Source: Stappia sp. BW2 (GTDB taxonomy: Bacteria > Pseudomonadota > Alphaproteobacteria > Rhizobiales > Stappiaceae). From it: 64,000 nucleotides of DNA. Below are positions 18,554-28,700 of the stretch, piece after piece. The position numbers and the translations under genes were made by a program. The notes under the pieces were generated by a model, which was not told the origin of the DNA, made no database searches, and saw only the letters and a program-made list of their open reading frames with translations. Location: positions 1,116,001 through 1,180,000 of the forward strand of contig NZ_VIRG01000066.1 of NCBI RefSeq assembly GCF_008107695.1, given 5' to 3'. Position 1 is the stretch's first letter. Every line of letters begins with the position of its first letter.

Positions 18554-19387
18554 CTAACCGATTAGATCGTCGAGCACGTCGCGCACAGGCCCGATCAGCG
18601 CAACAGGAGCTGCGATCAGGGCCGGGTGGCCGGTCTTGGCGCGGTTGTAGATCAGGTTCCGGCCCGACAGGTCGGTCAGTATACCGCCCGCTTCCTGCAC
18701 CAAAAGATCCGCCGCTGCAAGGTCCCAATCGCTCGGGCCTCCCCGCGCGGCGCCGACATCGACCCGTCCTGCAGCAACGACGGCCAGCCGATAGGCCAGT
18801 GAGCGCAGGATTTCCGCACCGACAAATCCTGCATCCACAACGTCCCGATTGGCGACGATGGAATGTGGTCCCGTCAGCGTCGCGCCGGAAAGGTCTGTCC
18901 GGTCCGATACCGCCAGTCGAGATCCATTGAGCCAGGCTCCGCCGCCTGCGCGGGCCAGGAACATCTCGTCCCGGCGCGGACAGAAAACCGAACCGGCAAT
19001 GGGACGGCCGGCCTCAACCACGGCAATTGCCACGGTCCATTCGTCTCCCCCTGCCAGGAAGGCACGCGTGCCGTCAATCGGATCGACTATAAACACGCGC
19101 TCGTGGTTGAGGCGGCTCCGGTCGTCTGCCGTTTCCTCCGACAGCCAGCCGTAGTCTGGACGGGCAGAACGCAGATAATCGGCGAGAAACCGATCCACTG
19201 CCAGATCGGCCTCTGACACCGGCGACATGCCCGCCTTGCCCTTGAACCAGGTCTCGGGATCCTGACCGAAGAAGCCCAGCGCGATATCGCCAGCCTGGCG
19301 CGCGGCCGTTTCCAGCAGGCGCAGATCTGCGTCCCGCCCCGCTTCGTCCAGTTTGATGTCGGCCGATCCCTTGTCAGCTTCCGGCAA
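18554..19387 (-). CDS. 3'(2'),5'-bisphosphate nucleotidase CysQ / inositol monophosphatase family
   Basis: The 277-residue protein has the metal-binding signature of the inositol monophosphatase superfamily: E84/E85 in WLSEET, D102 and D105 in VDPIDGTRAF, and D222 in SDWDLAAADLL. Length and motifs fit CysQ, which hydrolyses 3'-phosphoadenosine 5'-phosphate, though an inositol or sugar phosphatase activity is possible. Its start overlaps the pmbA coding end by 14 bp. Confidence 0.88.
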   Translation of the reverse strand: MPEADKGSADIKLDEAGRDADLRLLETAARQAGDIALGFFGQDPETWFKGKAGMSPVSEADLAVDRFLADYLRSARPDYGWLSEETADDRSRLNHERVFIVDPIDGTRAFLAGGDEWTVAIAVVEAGRPIAGSVFCPRRDEMFLARAGGGAWLNGSRLAVSDRTDLSGATLTGPHSIVANRDVVDAGFVGAEILRSLAYRLAVVAAGRVDVGAARGGPSDWDLAAADLLVQEAGGILTDLSGRNLIYNRAKTGHPALIAAPVALIGPVRDVLDDLIG

Positions 19388-20717
19388 GGGCCATTCCTTC
19401 GATCATCACCGACGGGGTGGCAGCAGAGTAGCGATTGTCCAGATCGCTGCCGGGAACCAGCCGTGCGAACATGTCCTTCAGATTGCCTGCAATGGTGATT
19501 TCGCTGACGGCTTCGACAATCTGTCCGTTCTCGAACCAGAAGCCGGCTGCGCCGCGGGAATAGTCCCCGGTGAGGCCATTCACGCCGTGACCGATCAGAT
19601 CGGTGACCAGCAGACCCTGCCCGGCGTCCGCCATCAGTTCCTCCAGCGATTTTTCGCCCGGCATCAACGTGATGTTGGTTGCCCCTGGGGATGTACCGCT
19701 GCCGCTGCGGTGGGCCCGGCCGTTTGGCGTCAGCCCCAATTCACGGGCGGAAGCCCCATCCAGGAACCAGTGGCGCAGGATACCGTCTTCAATGACATCG
19801 AGACGTTCCGCGCGTGTTCCTTCTCCATCGAACGGGCGTGTTGCGGCACCCCGGCGCTTGAACGGGTCATCCACCACCTGAATGCCCGGAGCAAAAACGG
19901 CCTCGCCCATCCGGTCCCTCAGGAAACTGGTCTTGCGCGCAATCGCCGCCCCGTTGATAGCCCCGACAAGGTGGCCGAGAATACTGCGGGCGGCGCGTGA
20001 TTCATAAATGACGTTGGCGGTGCGGGTCGACAGTTTGCTCGGGTTCAGGCGGCGAACCGTTCTTTCGCCTGCCCTGCGGCCGATTTCCGCCGGCGCTTCC
20101 AGATCCTCGAAGAAGGTGCGGCTGTCGAAGTCGTAATCCCGCTCCATGCCGGTGCCTTCGCCGGCAACGGCTGTCATGGACATGCCATAGCGGGACGACA
20201 TATAGGAGCCTTCAAACCCGTGGCTGGTCGCCAGGACAACCCCGGCAAGGCGCCAGGAAGCCCCCGCGCCACCAGACTTGGTGACACCTTCGACGTCCAG
20301 ACCGGCGGCTTCCGCTTCCAGCGCGATCTGCGTCAGATCCTCAGCGGTCATTTCCCTGGTGTCCAGAAGTTCAAGGTCCGGGAATTCCTTCACGAGAAGA
20401 TCCTGGTCGGCGAGGCCGGCATAAGGATCTTCCGGGGCGACCTTCGCCATTGCGACGGCGCGTTCGGCGAGGCTTGCCGGATCGTCGAGCCGGTTGGCGG
20501 ATACAGCCGCGGTGCGCTTGCCGACGAACACCCTCAGGGTCACGTCATCGCCTTCAGCGCGCTCGGTTTCCTCTACCTTGCCTTCGCGGACATCGACCGA
20601 CAGCGAAACCCCGGTAACCGCAATCGCATCGCAGGCGTCAGCTCCGGCCTTGCGGGCTGCTTCCACCAGACGGGCCGCCCGGGATTGCAGTTCGCTTTGA
20701 TCAATCAGTTCCGACAT
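19374..20717 (-). CDS. pmbA: TldD/PmbA family protein PmbA (TldE)
   Basis: The 447-residue product is the PmbA half of the TldD/TldE protease. It shares the fold of TldD (FVGKRTAAVSANRLDD; VVLATSHGFEGSYMSSRY; LIGHGVNGLTGDYSRGAAG) but lacks the HExxxH zinc site, as expected for the non-catalytic partner. It is the first gene of the leftward pmbA-cysQ-DUF4170-acyltransferase-waaA-lpxK series. The catalytic partner is encoded separately at 13248-14672. Confidence 0.95.
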   Translation of the reverse strand: MSELIDQSELQSRAARLVEAARKAGADACDAIAVTGVSLSVDVREGKVEETERAEGDDVTLRVFVGKRTAAVSANRLDDPASLAERAVAMAKVAPEDPYAGLADQDLLVKEFPDLELLDTREMTAEDLTQIALEAEAAGLDVEGVTKSGGAGASWRLAGVVLATSHGFEGSYMSSRYGMSMTAVAGEGTGMERDYDFDSRTFFEDLEAPAEIGRRAGERTVRRLNPSKLSTRTANVIYESRAARSILGHLVGAINGAAIARKTSFLRDRMGEAVFAPGIQVVDDPFKRRGAATRPFDGEGTRAERLDVIEDGILRHWFLDGASARELGLTPNGRAHRSGSGTSPGATNITLMPGEKSLEELMADAGQGLLVTDLIGHGVNGLTGDYSRGAAGFWFENGQIVEAVSEITIAGNLKDMFARLVPGSDLDNRYSAATPSVMIEGMALAGS

Positions 20718-21160
20718 CGTGTCCGCTCTCTCGTCTTCTGGTTCGGCAGTTGTTTACGCTCCGCACGGCTGTGCTGCAACTGCCGGGGCTGTTTGCGGGC
20801 AATCCGGCTGCTGCAGGACGTGCAAGCCACGGGAGTTTTCCCCTGACCGGCTGCAAATGGGATTTTACATCCGTATCGGCAAGAGGTTGCAATGCCGCAA
20901 CCCTGCGACGGGTTTTCGTAATGATGACGGCAGGATAGGCGAGATCGGGACAAAGCGCGAAATTCAGTCTCAGGTTGTATTTCGCCACTTCTGCCACACG
21001 ACTGAACAAGATGTTACCCGCCTGCTTACATTCCAGTAACCCTCTTATAAATCAGACTTTTTTAACTCTGTATCTTAAGTGGTTCACGACTTTTGTTCCG
21101 TACATTGAAACACATCGAGAGACCAAAAAGGTCCGACCTAAAGGTCCGGTGGAGAGTCAT
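20718..21160. other. 443-bp divergent intergenic region
   Basis: It lies between pmbA (leftward) and the DUF6101 gene (rightward). The right half (about 21000-21120) is AT-rich with runs such as TTATAAATCAGACTTTTTTAA, likely promoter DNA, and GGTCCG occurs twice in 21131-21148 close to the DUF6101 start. No gene is convincing here. Confidence 0.5.
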
Positions 21161-21751
21161 TTGAGACGTCAAACAGAAATACAGGAAATGGTAGCAACCG
21201 GGGCCGGCACGAATACGATGCCGCACCCCGGTTGCCTTCCGGCCCACTTCGAGCAACGCCTTGAAAACCGGCCGGGCACTCCTTCCCTGCCAGCCGAAAT
21301 TTTTCTGGATCGCGACAGGGCGGTCATCAAGCGGCGGGTAGCCGGTGTTCCGGTGACGGTGGTGGTGCCTGCACAAGGTTTCGACGGTGTCATGGTCCGG
21401 ATTGTTCCGGGGGCAGTGCCAGGCGAAATCGTTGCGGCCCTGATCCTGAAACATCCCGACAGCGCGCTGTCGATCACCCTTGCGGAAACAGAGAAATCCG
21501 ACGACCTGGCTGTTCTTTGGAGCCGCTGGGCCCAGGTTTTCAACCTGCCGATGCTGGTGTGCGACCTTGGTGGAAAGGTGAAGCCGATCGAAGCCTATAG
21601 CGCCGTTCCGGCATCCAAACCTGCGCCCCGGCGCAAGCTTCGCCTTTTGACCGGCCGCCGGCCACGCTTCCTGAACCGCCGTCTTCCCGGCAGACAGCAG
21701 CCTGCGGCAACCGTTCATGCCAACGAACGCGAGATTATTGCCCGCACCTGA
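21161..21751 (+). CDS. DUF6101 family protein
   Basis: The 196-residue protein begins at TTG 21161 with GGAGAG 5 bp upstream and reads LRRQTEIQEMVATGAG; ATG 21189 is a possible alternative. The core (AEIFLDRDRAVIKRRVAGVPVT, then VRIVPGAVPGEIVAALILKHPD) matches my recollection of DUF6101, an alphaproteobacterial family often adjacent to ubiA. The tail is basic. No signal peptide, membrane helix or catalytic motif is evident. It converges with ubiA across a strong terminator. Confidence 0.75.
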   Translation: MRRQTEIQEMVATGAGTNTMPHPGCLPAHFEQRLENRPGTPSLPAEIFLDRDRAVIKRRVAGVPVTVVVPAQGFDGVMVRIVPGAVPGEIVAALILKHPDSALSITLAETEKSDDLAVLWSRWAQVFNLPMLVCDLGGKVKPIEAYSAVPASKPAPRRKLRLLTGRRPRFLNRRLPGRQQPAATVHANEREIIART

Positions 21752-21775
21752 TGGTGCGGACAAAGATTTCTTGAA

Positions 21776-21800
21776 AGGCCCCGTCGTACGGGGCTTTTTT
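21776..21800 (+). terminator. Intrinsic terminator after DUF6101 gene
   Basis: GCCCC (21778-21782) pairs with GGGGC (21790-21794), extended by flanking A/T pairs, and is followed by six T residues. Confidence 0.88.
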
Positions 21801-21802
21801 CG

Positions 21803-22759
21803 TTACAGCGCGCCGATCATTGCATCGGCGACGAAGCCGAAAAACAGGATCCAGCCATAGGTCGCGTTGGAACGGAACAGCTGCAGGCACTGATCGCCAT
21901 CGTCAATATCCAGTACCGCGATCTGCCATCCAAGATGCACAACGCCGGCCAGAATGCCGACAAAGGCGGCCGGACCGGCATCAGCAAACATCGCCGCCAT
22001 GAAAAACAGGACCGTTGCACAACTGTAGAGCCCGATGAGGGCCAGCTTGGTGTGCTCACCAAAGAGACGGGCCGTCGACTTCACCCCTACAAGGGCATCG
22101 TCTTCCTTGTCCTGATGGGCGTAGATGGTGTCGTAGCCGATCGTCCAGCAGATGCCGCCGGCGTAAAGAAACACGGGTGACCAGGACAGCGAGCCGAAAG
22201 CGGCTGCCCACCCCATGAACGCCCCCCAGGAAAAGGCAAAGCCCAGAAACAACTGCGGCCAGTTGGTGATGCGCTTCATGAATGGGTAGATCGCGACCGG
22301 CAGAAGCGAGGCAATGCCGAGCCAGATCGTGAAGGTGTTGAACTGCAGCAGCACCGCCAGTCCGACCAGCGCCTGCACCACCAGAAAGATCTTTGCCTGA
22401 AGCTTGCTGACCTGCCCCGCCGGGATCGGCCGTGAGCGGGTCCGCTCTACCTTTGAATCGATATCGACGTCGACAACGTCGTTATAGGTGCAGCCCGCAC
22501 CGCGCATGGCGACCGCGCCGATGAAAAACAGAACCATATGCCAAAGGTCCGGCCAGGCCTTTCCACCGGCAATTGCCGCCAGTGCCGCCGACCAGAAACA
22601 GGGCCACAGCAAAAGCCACCAGCCGATTGGACGTTCCCAGCGGGCCAGGCGGGCATAGGGGCGCAAGCCAGCGGGCAACCGCGTATCCACCCAGTGCTGT
22701 TTGACCGCATCCGCAACCGGCCCCGTGTCGTTCGTGGAAAACACTTTCGATCCGTCCAT
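21803..22759 (-). CDS. ubiA: 4-hydroxybenzoate octaprenyltransferase (ubiquinone synthesis)
   Basis: The product is a 318-residue polytopic prenyltransferase that attaches the polyprenyl tail to 4-hydroxybenzoate. The first prenyl-diphosphate motif is TYNDVVDVDID with N93, D94, D97 and D101, followed by RTRSRPIPAG; the second aspartate motif is in GYDTIYAHQDKEDD. WERPIGWWLLLWPCFW is a typical UbiA opening. The start is uncertain: ATG 22759 gives the usual family length, while the frame stays open to 22852. It supplies quinone for the respiratory chain that the cox operon completes. Confidence 0.94.
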   Translation of the reverse strand: MDGSKVFSTNDTGPVADAVKQHWVDTRLPAGLRPYARLARWERPIGWWLLLWPCFWSAALAAIAGGKAWPDLWHMVLFFIGAVAMRGAGCTYNDVVDVDIDSKVERTRSRPIPAGQVSKLQAKIFLVVQALVGLAVLLQFNTFTIWLGIASLLPVAIYPFMKRITNWPQLFLGFAFSWGAFMGWAAAFGSLSWSPVFLYAGGICWTIGYDTIYAHQDKEDDALVGVKSTARLFGEHTKLALIGLYSCATVLFFMAAMFADAGPAAFVGILAGVVHLGWQIAVLDIDDGDQCLQLFRSNATYGWILFFGFVADAMIGAL

Positions 22760-23059
22760 TTGTCGATTGTTCGGCGGAAACGCTTCCGTTTTCCGCTCTT
22801 CTCCGGTTCTTTTAGCGACATTCGGCAGGAAATTCATCCCGCAAGACGTCACAGAGGCGCTATCGCGAAGCTGTCATTAGGGCGAGTGAGCATCTGGGGA
22901 TGCGGATCTGAAGAAGGACATCAATGTCTAATGCCGCGTCACGGCGGCATGCTGACCGGCGGAAACGTGCCATTGCCTGCACCGCCAATTGCGGTATGCG
23001 ACCCTCCGTGTTAGGTGACGGCCCTCCTGCTTCCATCTTTACGAAGAGACTGCCCGTTT
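22760..23059. other. 300-bp divergent intergenic region, ubiA / purD
   Basis: A short frame beginning at ATG 22924 has a good upstream AGAAGGA but its product looks unrelated to anything and it runs out of frame into purD. If translated it could be a leader peptide. Otherwise I see only presumed promoters. Confidence 0.45.
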
Positions 23060-24337
23060 ATGAAACTTCTCCTGATCGGATCCGGCGGCCGCGAACACGC
23101 GCTTGCCTGGGCGCTGGCAAAATCTCCAAAACTGACCAAGCTCTACGCAGCACCCGGCAATGCCGGCATTGCCGAGGTCGCCGAGCTTTGCAACCTGGAC
23201 ACCGCGGATCATCAGGCGGTGGTCGGTTTCTGTCGTGACCATGACATCGACTTCGTCGTTGTCGGCCCTGAAGCCCCGCTTGTGGCTGGCCTCGTTGACG
23301 ATCTGGAAGCAGCCAGCCTCAAGGCTTTCGGTCCGTCGAAAGCGGCAGCCCAGTTGGAAGGCTCCAAGGCCTTCACCAAGGGTGTCTGCGACGAAGCGGA
23401 TATTCCGACAGCCGGATACGGCCGCTTCGACACCGCAGAAGATGCACTCGCCTACGTTCGCGAACAGGGCGCTCCGATTGTCGTCAAGGCGGACGGGCTC
23501 GCGGCCGGCAAAGGTGTCGTGGTCGCCATGACCCTGAGAGAAGCCGAGGACGCGGTGACGGCCTGTTTCGAGGGGTCCTTCGGAGAGGCCGGTGCGGAAG
23601 TCGTCATCGAGGAATTCCTGGATGGCGAGGAAGCAAGTTTCTTTGTGCTGTCCGATGGCACCAATGCACTGCCGCTGGCCACCGCCCAGGACCATAAGCG
23701 CGCCTTTGATGGCGACGAAGGTCCGAACACCGGCGGTATGGGCGCCTATTCGCCAGCGCCCGTTCTGACAGACGCGCTGATTGCCGAGGTCATGCGCACC
23801 ATCATCGAACCGACCATCGCAACGCTTGCCAAACGCGGCACGCCCTTCAAGGGCGTTCTCTATGCGGGTCTGATGATCGGCGAGAACGGCCCGAAGCTGA
23901 TCGAATACAATACGCGTTTCGGCGATCCGGAATGTCAGGTGATGATGATGCGCCTGAAAAGCGATCTCCTGGAGCTGTTGCTTGCCAGCGCCGAAGGCCG
24001 GCTCGACCAGACGACAGCCGACTGGCGCGACGAAGCCGCATTGACCGTCGTCATGGCCGCCAAGGGCTACCCGGGCAGCTACGACAAGGGCACAGAGATT
24101 CGCGGTCTCGAAACGGCCGCGACGGACGACGTAGCCGTTTTCCATGCCGGCACCAAACGCGACGGTGCGCAGATCCTTGCCAACGGCGGACGTGTCCTGA
24201 ACGTCACGGCCGTCGGCGCCACCGTTCGCGAGGCGCAGCAGCGTGCCTATGAGCGCATCCGCGGCATCGACTGGCCGGAAGGTTTTTGCCGAAGCGACAT
24301 CGGCTGGCGCGCCATCGCGCGGGAAAGCGAAGGCTGA
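23060..24337 (+). CDS. purD: Phosphoribosylamine--glycine ligase
   Basis: The 425-residue ATP-grasp enzyme catalyses the second step of purine synthesis, joining phosphoribosylamine and glycine. It opens with [17 protein letters not shown] and has the family blocks [17 protein letters not shown] (ATP-binding), [24 protein letters not shown] and [16 protein letters not shown] 23060 is chosen over an in-frame 23015 because homologues begin [13 protein letters not shown]. It is single-gene in this window, with no other pur genes nearby. Confidence 0.97.
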   Translation: MKLLLIGSGGREHALAWALAKSPKLTKLYAAPGNAGIAEVAELCNLDTADHQAVVGFCRDHDIDFVVVGPEAPLVAGLVDDLEAASLKAFGPSKAAAQLEGSKAFTKGVCDEADIPTAGYGRFDTAEDALAYVREQGAPIVVKADGLAAGKGVVVAMTLREAEDAVTACFEGSFGEAGAEVVIEEFLDGEEASFFVLSDGTNALPLATAQDHKRAFDGDEGPNTGGMGAYSPAPVLTDALIAEVMRTIIEPTIATLAKRGTPFKGVLYAGLMIGENGPKLIEYNTRFGDPECQVMMMRLKSDLLELLLASAEGRLDQTTADWRDEAALTVVMAAKGYPGSYDKGTEIRGLETAATDDVAVFHAGTKRDGAQILANGGRVLNVTAVGATVREAQQRAYERIRGIDWPEGFCRSDIGWRAIARESEG

Positions 24338-24440
24338 CGCAGGCCGTTTTCCCGAATTTACGGCATTTGCGCTTCCGGGACTTGGCGCGCGCGCAGTATC
24401 AAAGCTAATCTCCTCTCCAGCGCAGGCTGGGGAGGCAAAC

Positions 24441-25361
24441 GTGGAAAACGACTTGCCGGATCTTTTTCCGGAGTTCGACAGCATCACTGTCGACGTCAAT
24501 GACATGCGCCTGTTCTGCCGGACTGGCGGATCCGGGCCACCGCTGCTCTTGCTGCACGGATATCCGCAATCGCATGTCTGCTGGCACAAGGTGGCCCCGC
24601 AGCTTGCCGAACATTTCACGGTCATCATGCCGGACCTGCCGGGGTATGGCCTTTCGTCCGTCCCGCCGTTGTCGGCCGATCATGCCGCTTATTCCAAGCG
24701 AAACATGGCAGCAGCCATGGTCGAACTCATGAAGGCTCTGGGCCACGCGACCTTCATGCTGGCCGGACACGACCGCGGTGGCCGCGTGGCTTACCGACTG
24801 GCGCTCGATCATCCCGACGTGCTCACGAAGGTTGCCGTTCTCGACATTCTGCCAACCTGCGACTACTGGGACCGGATAGACAGGCTGTTCGGCCTGAAGA
24901 TCTATCACTGGATGTTTCTGGCCCAGGCGGCACCTTTCCCGGAAAACATGATTTCTGCCGCGCCTGTGGCGTTTCTTGATCACACGCTGGCAAGCTGGAC
25001 CGCCGCCAAGGATCTTTCCTGCTTCTCCAAAGAGGCCATGACACACAATCGCGACTGGTTCAGCGAACCAGACCGGGTGTCAGCCACCTGCGAGGATTAC
25101 CGCGCAGGGGCGACAATCGATTACGAGCATGATCGTGCAGACCTCAAGGCTGGAAAAAAAATTCAGCCTCCGCTGCTCGCCCTGTGGGGAAGCAGAGGCA
25201 TCGCCACCAGCGTCGATGATCCGCTTGAGGTCTGGCGAAGCTGGTCCGCGAGCGCGACCGGCGAAGCTCTTGGCTGCGGGCATTTCCTCCCTGAAGAAGC
25301 CCCACGGGAAACGGCCGGAGCCTTGATCGCGTTTTTCAAAAACACGCCAAGCGGGTCTTGA
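24441..25361 (+). CDS. Alpha/beta hydrolase, probable fluoroacetate/haloacetate dehalogenase
   Basis: The 306-residue protein starts at GTG 24441 with GGGGAGG 5 bp upstream. It carries every residue known to matter in fluoroacetate dehalogenases: nucleophile D111 with R112 and R115 in GHDRGGRVAYR, D135 in VLDILPT, H281 in GCGHFLPEE, and the halide pocket H156, W157 (IYHWMFLAQ), W186 and Y220. As I recall, these are one position off the Rhodopseudomonas RPA1163 numbering throughout. Such enzymes hydrolyse haloacetates to glycolate and halide; defluorination itself is inference. It lies 103 bp after purD. An epoxide hydrolase is less likely because the halide triad is complete. Confidence 0.86.
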   Translation: MENDLPDLFPEFDSITVDVNDMRLFCRTGGSGPPLLLLHGYPQSHVCWHKVAPQLAEHFTVIMPDLPGYGLSSVPPLSADHAAYSKRNMAAAMVELMKALGHATFMLAGHDRGGRVAYRLALDHPDVLTKVAVLDILPTCDYWDRIDRLFGLKIYHWMFLAQAAPFPENMISAAPVAFLDHTLASWTAAKDLSCFSKEAMTHNRDWFSEPDRVSATCEDYRAGATIDYEHDRADLKAGKKIQPPLLALWGSRGIATSVDDPLEVWRSWSASATGEALGCGHFLPEEAPRETAGALIAFFKNTPSGS

Positions 25362-25707
25362 AATTGCTTACCTATTTAGGATTGCCACCCCACTTAACGT
25401 AACGGGAGTGCATTGTACGGTGACATGGATAGAGATGATCACCGAACAACATTTAAACTATTTTCACTCGCGCCTTTTTCATCAGTTCACGAACGAATAC
25501 AGCTCAGAACAAGACAGTGAAATCGAAACTTCTCATCGTTTTTTCTTAATGCCCTTTAACAGACACATTTAAAACAATTTAACTAATAAGGCCTATTGAG
25601 AAAATTGGCAGTGATTGTTTACCTAATAACACCGTACCGGGTGGCCATAACAAAAAGTGAACTGTCCTTGCCAAGAAAAGAGGAGCTGCGGCTGCTCGGG
25701 GGAACAG
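25362..25707. other. 346-bp AT-rich intergenic region
   Basis: This stretch is clearly more AT-rich than its surroundings, with runs such as ATTTAAAACAATTTAACTAAT near 25568. It should contain the promoter of the GGDEF-EAL gene. No gene or terminator is clear. Confidence 0.5.
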
Positions 25708-28700
25708 ATGCAACGCGTGGGCAAGCAAAAGTCATGGCCAGGGACGGACTCAGGCGACGAGGCATCGCGCATGCATGCGCGTGGCCAAGGCCCGAGTGCC
25801 CTTGTTGACCGGCTTCTCGCCCGCTGGTGCAAGGATGAAACCCGCTTTGAAAAACCGCTTCGCGCCGTCTTTCTGTCGTTTCTCTGCCTGACGGTTGCTG
25901 TCCTCACCTTTCAGAACGTTGTCACGGAATATCGCACGCTCAGCGAACCGCAGGATCTGATCGTGCGCACGACCGAGCGGTTGCTGATGCACCAACGGTC
26001 GCTGGGAGAGCAAGCGCTGGATCAGGCAGTCAGCGTTGTCAGCGCCGACACCGACTTGCAGACCGCCATTCGCAAGAGAGATGCGGCCAACATCAAGGCC
26101 GTTGCCGACAGGGTTTTTGCCGGGAAGGCAGCAGATCTCCACATAGCGGAGTTGACCATTTTCTCCGCCAACCAGGAGATCATCTATCGCGCCCAAAGCA
26201 ACGTTTCCACAGTCCGGAACGCCGGCACTTTTGAAACCGAGTTGAACTCCAGAAGGTTTCGGGATGTCGATGCAATCGAACTCGGCCCGGATAACGAATT
26301 TGTCGTCAGTGTGTTCAAACCATGGCACGTCGACGGTACCCGGATCGGATATCTGAAGCTTGCGATCAACATCGAACAATCGCTGGCGCTGGCCAGCTCC
26401 GCGGTGAATGCACAGATCGTCAAGGCTTTCGAGGTCCTCGATGCCGATGACACCAGCGCCGTTCACTACAAGGTTCTAGGCGACCTGGCGCCGACCGGCT
26501 TCGACTTCGACAAAGTCACGTCCCACGGTCATTTCGACGGCTTCAGCAGTTTCACCCTTCAGGACAACAAGGTCTTCATGGTTCGAGACCTGCCGATTAC
26601 GATCGTCAGTCCGAACCATGACGTGAAACTTCTGCTGGTGAAGGACATCACCAACAACATCTGGGCATTTGCCAAGGGGACCTCGCTGTCGCTGATGGCG
26701 GGTGTCGGCCTGGCACTGCTTGCCTGGACCGTGGTATTCCGCCTGCTGTCCCGTCTTCAGTCTTCCGTCCAACTGACGCGTTCCCGTCTTGAGGCAGAGG
26801 TTCAGGAGAATACCCGCAAGCTGGAAAGCAGTTCGCAGCAGCTTATCGAAGCGCAGCGGATCGCCCATGTTGGCAGTTGGGAACTGGACATCACGGCAAA
26901 CGAAATTCTGGGATCCGAGGAATTCTATCGGGTCATGAAAATTCCGCCGGGCCTTCCGGCAAACGAAATCCAGCGCTTTGTGTTTTCCCGCATTCCCGAA
27001 GCGGAACGACAGACAACCCTGGACACAGTCACGACCGCCCTGAAGACCTGCGGTGAATTCGACATCGAACACTCCATGGTGCATGACGACGGCAGTACCC
27101 AGTATGTGCACGTTCTCGGTTACGTGTTTTCAGGCCCTGGTGGCAAGGCTGCCAAGCTGATCGGCACCATTCACGACATCACAGATCGCTGTCTGGCCGA
27201 GCGCAAGAACCATCTGCTGGCACATATTCTGGAGTCTTCGCTCAACGAGATCTACATTCTGGACTCGTCAACGCTGCAGATCGAATATGCCAACCGCTGC
27301 GCCCTTACCAACCTCGGCTACACTCTGGAAGAGCTGAAGCTCCAGAAAATCGGTGATATCGATCCCGTTTACGATCAGGACACGGTCCGCCTGCATGTCG
27401 CACGTCTGCTGAAGGGCCACAAAGACAATCTGTCGGTCGAAAGCGTTCACCGGCGCAAGGATGGCAGCGAGTATCCGGTCGACCTCAAGGTGCAGGTTCT
27501 CCGCGACCAGGACCGTGATCTGCTTGTGGCGATTGCCAATGATGTGTCGGAACGGGTGCAGCGGGAAAACGAAACCCGCGACGCCAAGATACGGGCCGAA
27601 CGTCTCGCCTATTTCGATCCCCTGACGAAACTGTCCAACCGCGCCGGCTGCCAGCGCGATGCGAAGGAACGCTTTGCTCGTCGTGAAAAGCCGGCCTTCC
27701 TGATTCATGTCGACATGGACGGGTTCAAGCGGGTCAACGATACGCTCGGTCATCTTGCGGGCGATCAATGTCTGGAAGAAACCGGGCGCCGGCTTCGCGA
27801 AGTCTGCCGGGGGCTGGGCACAGCCTATCGCTGGGGCGGAGACGAGTTCGTCATCCTGGCGGAACAGGGTACGTCGGACCCGAACGAGCTCTTCGAACGG
27901 GCTCGCCGCATCATGCGGATGCCGATGGAATTCAACGGCAGCAGGTTCTGGCCGACTGTCAGCATGGGGCTGGCACTCTGCCCGGACGATGGCCACGACT
28001 TCGACACGCTTCTGGTCAATGCGGACCTTGCCCTTTATCAGTCCAAGGAAAACGGCAAGGATCGCTATACATTCTTCCGGCCGGACATGCGCACCGACAG
28101 CGAAACGGAAGCGCAGATCGAACTGGAACTGAGGGACGCGGTCAAGAACGATCAGTTCTTCCTCGAGTTCCAGCCGCAGGTCAATCTGCGCACCCAGGCC
28201 GTCACAGGCGTCGAGGCGCTTGTGCGCTGGCAGCATCCCGAGCGCGGCACCGTCTCCCCCGGGGACTTCCTGCCTGTGGTGGAAAAATCCGGGCTGGCTC
28301 CGATCCTTGGCGAGATTGTCATCGACAAGGCCTTTGCCGCCGCCAGAAGCTGGATCGACCGGGGGATCGACTTCGGCCGCATCTCCGTGAACGTTTCGCC
28401 CTCGCATCTCTCGTCCGGACTGCTGCTCGAGCACTTCAAGGCCGGTATGGAAAAACACAACATCGGACCGGACCGGATCACCGCCGAGGTGCTTGAATCG
28501 GTGTTTTTGAACGACAACCGGTCCGGACACCTGGCGGCGCTGCGGGAACTTTTCGAACTCGGTGTCCATATCGAGCTCGACGACTTCGGAACCGGGTATG
28601 CATCGCTTTCCCATGTCTCCGATCTGCCGATCAACGGGCTCAAGATCGACCGCTCCTTCACCCGCCAGATGCTGCAGGACTCGAAAAAGGAAGTGATCGT

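Noticed and set aside
22924..23238. Small frame before purD with a good ribosome-binding site
   Set aside because: It overlaps purD out of frame for most of its length and has an Arg-rich, non-protein-like composition. I mention it only as a possible leader.
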